A DNA stretch of 64,000 bases from Malaya genurostris (Eukaryota; Arthropoda; Insecta; Diptera; Culicidae): positions 155,995,080 to 156,059,079 of the forward strand of contig NC_080572.1 in assembly GCF_030247185.1 (NCBI RefSeq). Reading direction: 5' to 3'. This document shows positions 1 to 11,949 of this stretch, one piece after another. The notes under the pieces were generated by a model. That model was not told the origin of the DNA. It did not search any database and worked only from the letters and a program-made list of their open reading frames with translations. Numbering within the stretch: position 1 is the first letter of the stretch; each line of letters opens with the position of its first letter. The translations under genes were made by a program, and so were the position numbers.

Positions 1-406
1 GCCGACCCGCCGACGGAAGCGGCGGCCTCTTGCATAAAAACCTGTAACCGCCTCGATTGCCCGGTCTACTCAAAGCTAGGTTTCTTTGTTTTAGTTAGGT
101 CCGAGCGGTAGCGAGGTCGGACAGCACACGAATCAAATCGATGTGGCGAAGCCGCATTAGATATTTTTTTATTTAGTAAACGGAAAATACCACATACATT
201 TGCTTGGTAGATACCTATGGAATTGCTTTGATGATTAGTGGGTAATATTCAACAAGTTTCTTTGGGAACTCCGTTCTGAGGTTCATGAATCAATCTTTAT
301 TCAAGAAGTACAATTGTAGGTCAACAAAACGGGCGTTAACGTTATCATCTTTAATTTTTCTTTATTTTAAAACGATTCTCATTACGATTTTAAGACAATT
401 GCAGGG
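1..406. other. Non-coding stretch, nothing recognised
   Basis: No open frame with recognisable homology. GC-rich at the very start, then AT-rich. Two short hairpin-like words are present near 100-155 (for example ATGTGGC gaa GCCGCAT), but nothing assigns them a function. Confidence 0.5.
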
Positions 407-549
407 ATCGGCGAAATGACCCTTTCGGCGAAATGGCTTTCGGCAAAATGACATTCGGCGAAGTGGTTCATTCGGCGAAATGACATTCGGCGAAATGACG
501 CTTTCGACGAAACGGCTTTCTGCGAAATGGCTTTCGGCGACATGACCCT
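407..549. repeat. Minisatellite of TTCGGCGAAATG-type units
   Basis: About eight imperfect copies of a 14-18 base unit built on TTCGGCGAAATG(AC/GC), separated by a few variable bases. The minus-strand open frame over it reads as repeating residues and is a by-product of the repeat. Confidence 0.8.
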
Positions 550-721
550 GATCCCTAAAACACCATATAACACACTGGCCTCAGACCTTAATGTGCTCGT
601 TTGGTACACTTAGGCATATGTAATCGAAATTCTGAGTGACATATATTGTGTATATCTTTAAAAACTCTGCTCCAATGATTCTAGGAACACACAAATCTTT
701 TACTATATAAAATATAACTCT

Positions 722-1104
722 GTGATGGCGCTCACCACACGAATATGATGAGGCTCATCTGAACCCTACGTTGTGTTTAAATTGTACGGAAATAATAAGC
801 TTGCGACAGCTTTCCAACTTAAGCCCGGGACGGCTTTCGTGCAGATTGGGACACTGCGGACACTTCGAATACATTAAGCCATGGCACGGCTTTCGCACGG
901 ATGGGGACACCGCGGAACACTTCGGATGTGATGTAATAAACTGGTACGCGTTTATTCTTGATTAACTGACTAGTATATTATAATGATTATGACAAACAAT
1001 TACTATGACTACGACAATCACGACGAATATAAAAACTTGACATACTATCGAAGTACCGTAGTACTGTAGTACCGTAATACCACAGTACCGTAATACCGTA
1101 ATAA
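722..1104 (+). repeat. Direct repeat copy 1 of an LTR-like pair
   Basis: About 383 bp nearly identical to 3098-3480, beginning TGATGGCGCTCACC in both copies. The distal part contains short tandem words of the GTACCGTAATACC type. The copies diverge abruptly after CCGTAATA. A start with TG and a 2 kb spacing suggest LTRs of a non-autonomous LTR element. No primer-binding site could be assigned with confidence. Confidence 0.6.
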
Positions 1105-3097
1105 ACAGCGTCGATAAGACAAGACCCGAGCGACTCCGCTGGTTCCACCACTGCGATGATTGCCAAGACCGTAGCAATGTTGTTGACTGAGATAAACTTC
1201 CTCGAACAGCGTGTTGTTGCATGGAAACAGACTGTTGCTGCAGGACAAGTGAGCTGATGATCTAGTAGACTACAACTGATACAGGGATCCACTTTGTTTG
1301 ATGCAAATCTGGTAGTTGAATTCCTTCTGTTAACCGTCTCCGTAGTTCTGCTTCACCCTTGGTGGTGATGAATTATGATCTGCTGTAATGTTGACTATTA
1401 CAACGTTGCCTGTATGGAAGGATCAGTTTCTGCTGCTTTCAATTTAGATTGTATACTTAACTTGGAATAGTGTTGGGATGGTAGGTCTGATCACCTCGAT
1501 CAAAAACTGAACCATCCCTGCTTGCTTTGTCGCTGGAACCTCGAAACCACTTCTGGCATGTGGTTGTCAACCGCTGATTTTGTTGGCATTGTACAGCATA
1601 CTGGCGAGAGAGTGTATCGAAGGCATCGATGCCGAAGATTGAGGTTAAACTGCTTCTCTGACGTGATGGTGATTATATTCATCTGTAATGATCCTCTAAC
1701 TGGTGGAACTGTTTGGTGTATGAAGTTGATACTGACGATCGGGAAAGTTGACTATGGATTTACAATAAAACATTGCTGATGCTCTGACGAGAATAGTGCT
1801 TCAACTTTTGCTGAACTGTTTCCTAACATACGACAATTTTTTGTGTACTTTTGTCGCGATGATACGAAAGAAGATGAATTGCTGGTTGAGGCCTGGAACA
1901 GCTTTCACTCTTAAGCTTGGAACGGCTTGCAAAGCCTGGGACGGCTTGTTAGCGGATAGAAACACCGCTGGAAACTGTTTCTCCGAATTATAAAGAATGC
2001 TTCAACACAATGATAAACTTTGTTGACTGACGACTCATCTCCTACTCGAGCTTTTGGAGTTCGTACTTGATCGGATGAGTACGCTGATGGTTCAATATAG
2101 AACTTGATTGAATTGTGCTGAATTCAACCCGAAGTGAATGAATGCCGCTGCTTGTTGTAGAAACAAGCCCGAATGACTTACTGGCACGCACCGATGTTAA
2201 GTCATTTACATTTCGCAAAATGGGTTATAGAACCATCCAGATGATTGGAACACCTCAGCAGGCCTGAACGATACAAAGCACGAACGATCCGATACTGCAG
2301 AACTTAACAACCGACATTTTGCAAAATTATCAGCTTGACAGTTTTCTTTTGCTCTTTACGTGAGGTCATGACGTATGACAATGGACGGCGGAGATGGATT
2401 CTGCTCATATTTCATGATGGGTGAGTGAAGGTGCGCACATTTTGATATTCGATAGGTATCACAGTTAGAGTTACATTATTCAACGGAAATCTGTGGGGAT
2501 TTAACTTCACAAGTGCATGCAATTTTATTATTCGATGATGAATTTCAAGACACAATGGGAACGTTTCCATACCGGCATTTTGGGCACATGTCACACATAT
2601 TTTCTGAACAGCATTTTCGTTTTGCGGAATAGTTTAACACTGAATTGAGTATTTCCTGGTTACCGTTTTTATCGACAGGGTTTCGCCGCACATCAAATAG
2701 TGAGCATAATTGATACAAAGACAGCTGCGGCTGTTACGAATACTTCCATTTCATTGCGAACATAATGTAAATGACAGTGAAGGTCGTTCTGAAACTTTAA
2801 CAATGGAGGTTTCGGGCAGGCAATCGTACCCTTCCACGTGATGATCATAGATTATCGTTTTCTTCTTAGGAATAGCACTTATTTCTTCTTATTATGAACG
2901 GTAATGAAAAACCGCATGACAAATTGACCTGCATTTTCACATTTCCACCATCGCATCCGATACATTACATTACAATGGTAACTGATTGTTCGTCTCACAA
3001 GGAGAACCCTGATAACTGATTGTTCATCTCGCAAGGAGAATTCTGATAACTCTTTGTTCGTCTCGCAAGGAGAATCCTGGTCACGGCACCAAATTTA
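1105..3097. mobile_element. Non-coding interior between the LTR-like repeats
   Basis: About 2 kb between two direct repeats, without any retroviral-type motif on either strand. It carries a 34-bp unit in three tandem copies directly before the downstream repeat. A minus-strand open stretch around 2560-2710 is cysteine-rich (CDMCPKC), but I could not assign it to a family. This fits a miniature or gutted LTR element; two independent insertions of one repeat remain possible. Confidence 0.4.
2980..3081 (+). repeat. Three tandem 34-bp units
   Basis: Units start at 2980, 3014 and 3048. Each contains TTCRTCTCRCAAGGAGAA with a few substitutions. The array ends 16 bp before the downstream LTR-like repeat, so the purine-rich CAAGGAGAA could be related to a polypurine tract, which is inference. 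Confidence 0.8.
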
Positions 3098-3480
3098 TGA
3101 TGGCGCTCACCACACGATTATGATGAGGTTCATCTGAACCCTACGTTGTGTTTAAATTGTACGGAAATAATAAGCTTGCGACAGCTTTCCAACTTAAGCC
3201 TGGGACGGCTTTCGTGCAGATTGGGACACTGCGGACACTTCGAATACATTAAGCCATGGCACGGCTTTCGCACGGATGGGGACACCGCGGAACACTTCGG
3301 ATGTGATGTAATAAACTGGTACGCGTTTATTCTTGATTAACTGACTAGTATATTATAATGACTATGACAAACAATTACTATGACTACGACAATCACAACG
3401 AATATAAAAACTTGATATACTATCGCAGTACCGTAGTACTGTAGTACCGTAATACCACAGTACCGTAATACCGTAATAGA
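3098..3480 (+). repeat. Direct repeat copy 2 of the LTR-like pair
   Basis: Matches 722-1104 with scattered substitutions. The element this copy belongs to may continue to about 3780, where a minus-strand protease fragment becomes readable. If so, the full LTR would be about 680 bp, start TG and end CA, and copy 1 would be truncated. Confidence 0.6.
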
Positions 3481-3782
3481 ACGGTATCGCAATACCGTAT
3501 TAGAACAGTATCGTATCTGATCTGATCTGCACTGCCCTTATATTGTCTGCGTACATTATTATATGAACAAAGTTTGTCTTTACCGGAAAGCATATTACGT
3601 AGAATATGCCGGAAAGCCTATATCGCAGACGAATGTTATCGCAAACTCTGTCAACTACTAATAAAACTGCTCGAATAATAACGTTGATCGATTTATACTT
3701 CATGTACAGTCAAGCTCACTTAACTTATCTTCTGACATATGCAATTGTGCATCAACACTCTGTAATAAGTTTTTACAATCAA

Positions 3783-4360
3783 CAACGTGACTTTCACTGA
3801 CCCAATAGTCTATGATTGAGTTCCATCAAAGCCTGCAATGTTTAAATTACCTTTATAGTTTATTTTCTCTGATCCTATTTTCGCGACAGTATCCCATCTC
3901 ATTACATTATAAAATGCTCCAGTATCGAGCAAATATTTAATTTTTTCGTTAGGTCTATTTGCTGCAGCAACTTTTGCAAATAACTGATCGTTTTTAGCAC
4001 AATCTATTTTTAACATTTCGTGCGGCGGCACACCTTCTTGCCATTGCTCCGTGTAATTTTTGTCGTTTCTGTACACTGTCTATCCTGTGGATTAAGCTTG
4101 GTTTAATCATCCTCTTGGTACTTTTCCTGTACCTTGATATTGTTAGCTGTCTCGTATTTTGAGACTCTGTTCTCCTGCTTCTGATGAGCTTCATATGATT
4201 TTGTTTTTGGTTCAAAGGTAAGGAGTATTTTCCGTAAACATATCCACCATGCATGCTCATTGTGTATGCTAGTCACATACTTATTCATAAATCTCATTCC
4301 TAAAATACCCCCTGGAATCAAATTTTCCACTACGTCAAATTCGGAAAATGTTATTGGCAA
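3783..4360 (-). pseudogene. Ty3/gypsy-type aspartic protease fragment
   Basis: The minus strand from 4076 to 3810 encodes a retropepsin active-site region with LLDTGA followed by residues typical of the gypsy protease flap. Another open frame upstream on the same strand (4360-4103) contains GGILGMRFMNKY, which resembles the second conserved retropepsin motif (ILG). In an intact protease DTG precedes ILG, whereas here the ILG-bearing frame comes first, so the fragment is rearranged or comes from two copies. Stops separate the parts. Not functional. Confidence 0.6.
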
Positions 4361-4380
4361 TAATATTTTCCATGATTAGT

Positions 4381-4970
4381 ATATATGAAGGGCAATAACT
4401 TATTGCCTTTCATATGTACTTTTTATTGAAATAATAAAACCAAGACGCTTAAAATGTAGAACCGATTCAAAACGGTTGTTGCATTGTTTCCAGACTTTTT
4501 CGGAATTCTGACAGAATTCCGGAAAAAATGGCTGGCAGACATAGCCACCCGTCTGGGGGGAAATCTGCCCGCCGCGTACAAGTGGGTACGATCTTGACCC
4601 TGGTTTTGGTCGCCTAGTCTCACATCACTGGTCATTGTATAGTACATTGCTTCAACTGCAACGAGCCCTGCGCGAGCGATTTTCATCCGCGTTTGCATTT
4701 TTGTTTATTGTTGAGCCAGCCCAACTCGGTGCTCTCAAAATTGTCATGCTCGCTGTGGGCGTAATTCCGATCAGCACAAAATACCAAACTGTCTTTGTCA
4801 TTCATTATTTTGATAGAAGTCGTTCAACCTATATTGTTATTATTATTATCATATGTCGCTACTTCCCCCTTACCTTATTTTTATTTTGGTTTCTAGCACT
4901 TCTAGTTACAAATATGGCTGCGATCGTTTAACCAATGTGTTGTTTATCAACGCGTTTTGCTGTAGGCTCT
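4381..4970. other. Non-coding stretch
   Basis: AT-rich sequence with a short GC-rich patch near 4550-4600. No homology, splice structure or repeat that I can name. Confidence 0.4.
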
Positions 4971-4971
4971 G

Positions 4972-5340
4972 CCCATTTTCTCATATAGAGAGGCTATGCA
5001 ATCGCTGTGAAAACCAACTTTCTAACGAAAAGTCATATGCTATTCGACTGTGTGTGCGTGTGTGTATGTGTGTATGTCTATAACAAACATATGCAGTCAC
5101 TTTTCTCGGAGATGGCTGAACCGATTTTCACAAACTAAGATTCAAATGAAAGGTCTCATGGTCCCATAGCCTACTATTTAATTTCATTTGGATCTGACTT
5201 CCGGTTCCGGAGTTACATGGTAATATGTGAAAATTAGAGAAAAAGTGTGCACTCAATTTTCTCTGAAACGGCTAGACCGATTTTCACAAACTAAGATTCG
5301 AATGGAAGGTTTTATAGTTTTCTAAAATTTGCTAGAACAT
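4972..5340 (-). repeat. RepX dispersed repeat, minus orientation
   Basis: The family is recognised by a tract reading TTTTCACAAACT, TTCAAATGAAAGG and CTTCCGGTTCCGGAG, plus a terminal TTTCTCATATAGARAGGC followed by TGCAATC and GAAAACC. This copy also holds a (TG)n stretch at about 5049-5083. Other copies lie at 22840-23037, 26215-34446 and 51420-52516, and the body tract is present twice here. No coding capacity. Confidence 0.65.
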
Positions 5341-5998
5341 TTTATCCGGATCCGATTTCCGTGATAAGTGTTTCCATTTTCAATTTCATTATTATTTTTT
5401 TTCAAATTATGGTCAAAACCAGGTATAAATCCCATAAAACTGTCTGATAAATTCTTCCAGTTTGCAGTAATTGTTAGTTTGTGGGCATGAAAACTTAATT
5501 CGGCTTTACTGGTTTCCCCTTCTCCTGTTCCGGAAGCACCAAAAGTGATGAAGAAAAACTCAAAAATGGAATTCACTACAACTGAGTATACTTTGGTGCT
5601 ACTTTTTTCACGCGTTATCAACAAAGTTCATGTTCTTTCATCCGAGTTCTTTTGCTGGACGAATTGTAATCCTAAACCATTGAAAAATGCAAGAAAAACC
5701 TGTTGAATACCTAGTGGATTTATGTGCTACGAAATGAGGCAATCACCCTTATTTTGAATAACAACATATTGATTTTTCAATCGTATTTCATTTGTATTCC
5801 TAATAACGCTAGCAATATCAATGGTAGCGTTGTTATTCAGAGTAAGGGTAATTTACCCTTAATTCACCAGCTAATTGGCTCAGTGTTTTTCCCATAGTTT
5901 ATGTATAAATAATAGAAGAAATATGATAAATAATTTAATATGATCAGTATCTAATGGGGAAAACAGATTGAAAAACTGACATATGAACACAATGATGT
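5341..5998. other. Non-coding stretch with a short hairpin repeat
   Basis: No gene recognised. At 5743-5852 two 25-base inverted arms (ACCCTTA and TGAATAACAAC sections against their complements) enclose a second, smaller inverted pair, giving a 110-bp hairpin that could be a very short MITE. Confidence 0.4.
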
Positions 5999-5999
5999 A

Positions 6000-6160
6000 A
6001 TGAAAACTGCGAAAAATGTTACCGCAGAGACGGGACTCGAACCCGTAGCTAATTGAGAACACTCGTGGAGTGTGTTCGATTCGTGCAGTCGGGCAATCAA
6101 AACAGGTGCACTGTATTTCATTGCTTTGCACCGCACGAAAAAATGCACTTCCGGGGCAAT
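6000..6160 (-). repeat. tRNA-derived repeat, degenerate copy
   Basis: Read on the minus strand, it carries an RNA polymerase III B-box (GGGTTCGAGTCCCGT) with a perfect T-stem and T-loop, followed by TCTGCGGTAACATTTTTCGC. The first 48 bases on the plus strand repeat at 6357-6405. The A-box half is not recognisable here. Interpreted as a SINE fragment. Confidence 0.55.
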
Positions 6161-6356
6161 TCGCGTTGTTTTTATCTATTTCGCTATCTACGATGTACAC
6201 ACGATATTTTCATGCATTGATTTAATGGATCTCCACTAGTGTGCGGTAGCAGCAGTGACGATTGTGTGATCTCAAACACAATATGGTAAAGGTACACAAA
6301 CCTTTTATTGACCTTCAACGATTTGTTTTTAGTCTTTGTTAAGACGTAGAGAGAGA

Positions 6357-6446
6357 ATGAAAACTGCGAAAAATGTTACCGCAGAGACGGGACTCGAACC
6401 CGTACCTAGCTCCTAACCGGGGTTTTACCAATTAAACTGCCCTGAA
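6357..6446 (-). repeat. tRNA-like SINE head
   Basis: On the minus strand this reads a tRNA-like sequence: GGCAGTTTAATTGGTAAAAC (A-box region), an anticodon-arm-like stretch, then ACGGG TTCGAGT CCCGT as a perfect T-arm. The presumed acceptor strands do not pair, so I do not call a functional tRNA. The tail after the T-arm is shared with the copy 358 bp upstream, as expected for members of one SINE family. Confidence 0.55.
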
Positions 6447-7908
6447 AAATTTTTCTCACAAGACACAATTTTGTTTGACTTCAGAAAACAATATACTCGT
6501 GGCGGACGTTGTTTTAGCCGCGGGAGAGATTTTTATTTATGACAACGAACAAATATACACCCCACATCAGAAATAAAAATTTCGAGTAGCATTTTGTAAC
6601 GCCTGAATACAAGTTTCGCTCCAAAGGTGACCCGCTGAATTAAATGCTTCCTAGAACCATCCGGACGATCCTTTCGTAGAATGCGAAGCATTTCTCTGAA
6701 CACCAAATATTTTGCAAAGATCTTTCCCATATGGCTGTGGTGTATGGTGTATCCGAAAATGAGAATTGCAACCCTTGCACATCAAAATATAGTGTTTCTT
6801 CCTTGTTTCGTCTTGGAGCCGGATACCGGAAGTTTTGTTATACTTGCTTATGAAAAATATGATTAATATTCTGGTAAAAAGCTCACTTTCCTTATGTTGA
6901 TTTGAAAAATAAACAGTATTCTCAACAAAACAAACCGTATTCATCGGCCCCCTGTCATGACGCCATCTTGGTGAGATCAAAATCGGAACTTCAAAATCAG
7001 CTGATTGCAACGTAAACAAACAAACATTAATACATTTATTTTACGCGTTTACCTTGTTTAGTACACAAAAATTAGTGAATTTTGGGTCGACTTTCTCACA
7101 ATAACTTGTCGGTTTACCTAAAATAGAGCAGACAGTGTTTTGGGACATCAAGTGGAGACAATTTTCACAATTTGAGAGTCGCGATGAGTATCAAAACATC
7201 GCAGTGTTTGGGGCTCGGAACGCGAGGGGCTCAACGTAATCGGTATACTTTCAAATGGCTGATGCTCACATACCGGTGTCAGATGGGTGGTATTCATGGT
7301 AAACTGGATTCCGATTTCCAGTGGTTCCAGTTGCATTAACATTTCATCAAAGTACACTGTCACTCTGACAATGTATCGTGACAGTGTACCGCATATCAAA
7401 AAACGTGTTCTCTGAGAATTGATCGAAGTACTTCGTATTATATATTGTCGCTGCAGCACTAATCTGCAATTCGCTGGACAGTCCAGCGCAGCGACGTTGC
7501 CGAGCGACGTCAGTTGAACTGCCGTTTCCTATACATCAACTGATAGAATCATGTTACTTTATACATATTTTGTTGTCTTGTTTATGAACCACGTGCTTCA
7601 ACATAAATGAATACATTGTCTTGCCTCCACTATCGAAGCACATAACGATGGAATATTACTTTCTTAATGCGCTTAAAGTTGATAATCTATGTTTGAGAAC
7701 CAATGGGTTTGACACTGAACGTTACAAGGGAGTGAATTTTCATACAATTAAGAATGATTAATATATCGCATGACAGTCTACATACCATTGGTGCACAGTG
7801 AACTTCGCTGGAGCAGCATAATCAGGCGAGAGAGACGTCGCTTCCGATTTTTATCTGCATGCACAATATTATATTTGGTAATACCGTGCTGGTGGTGTAG
7901 TGATGTCA
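6447..7908. other. Non-coding stretch
   Basis: No coding region supported on either strand. The short open frames have no recognisable domains. Confidence 0.4.
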
Positions 7909-8120
<212 letters not shown>

Positions 8121-8829
8121 GTACTACATGTTCTATGTTGCTGATTTATGCTCTTTAGCTTAGCTTGACTTACATATGCAGAAGTAACAAAAACGCAGGT
8201 TCGTTTCGTTTGATAGATTAGAGCATGAGGTAGTATTGGAAAATAGGAACTCACTTTTCTTCTAGATAACAAAATCGATTTTCACAAACTTATAGGTTCA
8301 AAAGAAAAGTTTTACAGTTTCATACGGAATTCCTTAATTTGTTGTGGATACTACTTCCGGCACAGACTAACAGACAGGACACTCAAATTAGATTCTTCAA
8401 TCATTTTAACGGTCATTTCGAATATTCCTTTATTTGGGACAGTACTCACATGTGTCATGATGGCGCCACGTTACCCTATCAAAAACATCCTGTCTGTCAT
8501 CTAGACTGTGTTTATTTTTTTCATTTACCAACAGAGTTGCCATTTATACAGAATTACCTGTAATGTATTGATTTGTATACGTCCATACGAATTTCATGCA
8601 GGATACAGATTTAATACATATTGCCAAAACTATATACATAATTGTGCCTACTTCTCATCCTCCAACACAATACAAAATCGAACCCGTTTTGTTACAATAT
8701 TTACTTGCTTCTGGTCTGCCGCCGGGTGAAAACTACCAACACAATAAAAAATAGTCTAGATAAACAACGTTGAGTCAAATAAATGGTTACCTTCCAACAT
8801 CGCGAAAAAGTCAAATATATTATCAACGT
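8121..8829. other. Non-coding stretch with a RepX scrap
   Basis: A short RepX-like tract (ATTTTCACAAACTTATAGG) lies at about 8276-8296. Nothing else is recognised before the target-site duplication at 8830. Confidence 0.4.
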
Positions 8830-8842
8830 AATCCAATAATTT

Positions 8843-9250
8843 TCGCGACTTGTCGTGACGTTCCTTACATGAAACTTCTTTATTATTCCAATAAGTCCAT
8901 TGGAGTTCCAATTAAAATGTTAGAATTAATTATGTTAGACTGTTTTCTCATCCATGAGTTCAACCAATAGCCAGCTATATTATATTAAATAAAAGTGATG
9001 AACTGATACAAACAAACCCGAAATAGTTATAAGATCATGTACAAAATAAATGTATTTTTTTAATGTAATTTATAATAGCAATTCGCTTGATAAAAACAAT
9101 GTTTAGATTAACTAATGAATACCAACATACTAATATGATATTCGAAATGTATTAGGTTTAAAGTACTACGTATTGTGGATGCCACGGCGAAGAAAAACTT
9201 ATGTATAATATACATGCCTATGAAATAAACGTAGGTATTTATGAAAAAAA
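8843..9250 (+). mobile_element. 5'-truncated I-type LINE (same family as 35440-41463)
   Basis: Matches the last ORF2 codons and whole 3' UTR of the full-length LINE (compare 41074-41455), ending in a poly-A run. It is bracketed by a 13-bp target-site duplication, AATCCAATAATTT, at 8830-8842 and 9251-9263. This is classic target-primed integration with severe 5' truncation; no function is retained. Confidence 0.9.
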
Positions 9251-9263
9251 AATCCAATAATTT

Positions 9264-10519
9264 ATTGTGACGATTCATTTTCAAATATTTCGATGAAATC
9301 AGGCATCCCTGCAAGCAGCTGATCGGTGTTGACAAACGAGGGGAAACCAACTAGTAAAAAAACTTTTACATAACACAAGGGGTGTACAGATAGTAAATAG
9401 TTCGCGCAGTACAATATAGGTGGAACTAGTGCATCACGAAAAATTATTTTTATAAGAATTTACCCATATTGTCATGTCTGTTAGTCTGTGCTTCCGGTTC
9501 CGGAACTACAGGGTAAACAGGATTTGTAGAGTTTGTTAGATTAGGTCCGACCAAACTTTCCTATTTCTATTCAATAAACAGTTGTTTCCAACATTCCACA
9601 GTAATATTTATGATGTTATGAGAAATATGAGAAAGTCATCATTACACCACTAGGTGGATTAAAACAAGTTTTTGCTTTTAAAATATATATTTCGTGACAT
9701 ACACTCCTATTCCGAATGCGCTGACTTGCCTTGATATGTCGGTTCAAGAACGGCTACCGCTGCTTACTCGCAAAATGATGCGTCAAAATACCGATTCCCT
9801 CGCTCATACGCGTAAGGTTCGATTGGTCCTCCTTGCAGTCACCTTGACCTTTTAAACATATTACCAGTGTCAACTGCTTTGCTGGTCGTGGCTTATTGTT
9901 CACTTAGAGAGGAGAAAACAAAATTCTTCAACCTTTTTACCAGTATGACTACCTCAATTAGCTTACCCGCGGTTTTTTCTTTCCTTAGCGCATGTGCCCC
10001 TAGTACATGTGCTCTGTATTGATCATGGTCAAAACGTAAACAAATAAAATGCAAACGTAATCTCTACGTGTGTAGCCTCCAATGAACTTGAAACTTGATC
10101 GAGCTCATGCCAGCTCCAAAAATCCAGACACAACAGAACAAGACGCTCTGTCTCGCAATAGACTTTTATAATGGAAAATGCGAGGACCCATTATAACTAA
10201 TTACATATACTATTATTACTAATCCACCGAGCACCATTTGTTCTATTATCCCTCCTGTACCTACGGCGTTGTGCGATTTCTATTTGTGCACTATTAAAAT
10301 ATTGAAAGGGTTTCCTTTTTGTTCACTATTAAAATATTGAAAGAACCTTCATGTTTGGTTGTTCACCTTGAATTGGTTTTATTCAAATGTTTCAAACTTA
10401 AACTAACCTACTGCCTGTTCCACGATGTACATAAAGGTGGGAGGAGCCAGTTACAATTCTTTCGTTAAATAAATTATTAGCGGAAGAGAGGAGAAAGAGA
10501 GAGAATATCGATTGGTGCA
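9264..10519. other. Non-coding stretch with repeat scraps
   Basis: Contains a small RepX piece (about 9478-9510) and a RepY piece near 9637-9672 with GAGAAAG and TACACCACTAGGTGGATTA; RepY also occurs at 22672-22720 (reverse) and 55178-55222. A 20-base word repeats at 10288 and 10321. No gene is recognised. The gypsy 3' LTR may extend into the last 60 bp. Confidence 0.4.
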
Positions 10520-10906
10520 TCAATGCAAAAGAGGGCGATTGAACCTATAGCGCATTACGCAAGGGAAAGAAATGTCGCATAGGCGGATAGTGTTAGAAGC
10601 TTGCTTAGCTTGCTGTGTGCAGCATATGTTGCAACACGGTCGGCTAGCATGGGAACTTAGTGTGAACCATATGGTTGGCTCTTGGGAAATGTAACGATAG
10701 TCAAGTGTTTTTAAGACCTGTTACTAATTTGGATGCATGGTACTTGAAGGATAAAGGATGTAAGGATTGGTGTTTGGTATTTTAGTGCATGTTCGGTTTT
10801 AGTTTATGATCTGTGATCAGAGCAGGATTGGTTAGAGATCGTGTGAATGCTGGAATGTGGGAAAGTATTACGTTTGGGTTAGTCGGGTCAATATTATCAT
10901 GCTACA
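10520..10906 (-). repeat. Gypsy 3' LTR
   Basis: Direct repeat with 18207-18582. On the minus strand it starts TGTAGCATGATAATATTGAC, giving the expected TG end, immediately after a purine run. The shared homology stops at TCAATGCAAAAG; the true far end may extend to about 10455. Confidence 0.85.
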
Positions 10907-10919
10907 TCACCCTCCTTCT
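10907..10919 (-). promoter_or_regulatory. Polypurine tract of the gypsy element
   Basis: The minus strand reads AGAAGGAGGGTGA directly before the TG that opens the 3' LTR, the standard position and composition of a plus-strand primer tract. Confidence 0.75.
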
Positions 10920-11820
10920 GGTTGAATGATGTAACGTAGTGTAATCATTCAAATGTAATCGAACTGGCTCCCTAACATTATTAATGGATAGTGAATGTTG
11001 AAGTGTGTTGTGTATCTGCTGTATATAATCTACTGTATGTGTGGTTTAATTGGGGTTGTATGTGTGTCATCAAAATGTATATAAAAATTTGGATTTTTGT
11101 TTTTGATTTAACCCTTTACAAGTCTGTTTTTGTGTACTATCATTCGTTGCTTTGTGATTCGATTTCGCAATTTACATCTAAAAATTTTATTATGGTGTAC
11201 GGTCCAATATAAAATGAATCAAGTTTCTTCCTATTTTCGTTTTGTAAATTCGCACACTATTTCGCCTATTTGTACTTCTAGTGGGTTTATATGGATATTT
11301 GAGCTTTTGCATCTGGAGTTTTACTTTCACTTAATCTTTGTTTTGCCATTGCGTTAGATTTTTCCAGTTTGTACTTGAGTTCGTTGCTGTAAAGATCAAA
11401 TTGTAAACGGGGTTAGTTATCTTTGGGTAATTTTCTTGTGGTAATATTGCTTTAATTCCAAAAACTAATTCGTATGGTGTAAATTGATGTTCCGAATGTT
11501 GTGTGGTGTTGTAAATGCGGTGTGGTGTAAGTAAATGTGTAATATGGTAACCAGTCATCCCAGTCTGATTGATGTTCATTGACGAAAGATCGCAGATACT
11601 CGTTTAGGCATCTGTGATTTCTCTCCAATGACCCAATAATAGTCTGCTGACCCAATGACAGGCTGTTGCGAAATTTTGTTTGATTTGTAAGTATTTGCAT
11701 ACTCTCTCAAGTACTTCATTTTTGTACTCGGTTCCTTGATCGGATTTTAATTCCAAAAATTTTCCATACATTAGTATGAATTTTTCTACTAAGTTTTTAG
11801 CTATTGTGATTGCTTCTTTG

Positions 11821-11949
11821 ATTTTTTTTCATTTAATAGTAACATATTTGAAGGCACACTGCTTAAGCTCTTAGATGCCAAGGGCATTTTCTTATTTTAA
11901 ATTAAAACTAACTTAAAACTAGGGTATTATCATTAGGGTAGTGGCGAAA
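11821..11949 (-). mobile_element. 129-bp poly-A tailed insertion in integrase
   Basis: Bounded by an 8-bp duplication CTTCTTTG (11813-11820 and 11950-11957). On the minus strand it ends in AAATGAAAAAAAAT, so it is a short 5'-truncated retroposed piece, probably the 3' end of a LINE or SINE. Excising it restores the integrase codons on each side. Confidence 0.75.

Noticed and set aside
407..549. CRISPR-like array
   Set aside because: Units are contiguous and variable without unique spacers, and the DNA is eukaryotic.
6377..6446. A functional tRNA gene
   Set aside because: The T-arm is perfect, but the acceptor strands do not pair and a near-identical B-box half lies 358 bp away, so a SINE is more likely.
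10907..11330. env gene of an errantivirus-like element
   Set aside because: Only about 420 bp separate integrase from the 3' LTR and no envelope-like reading is present.
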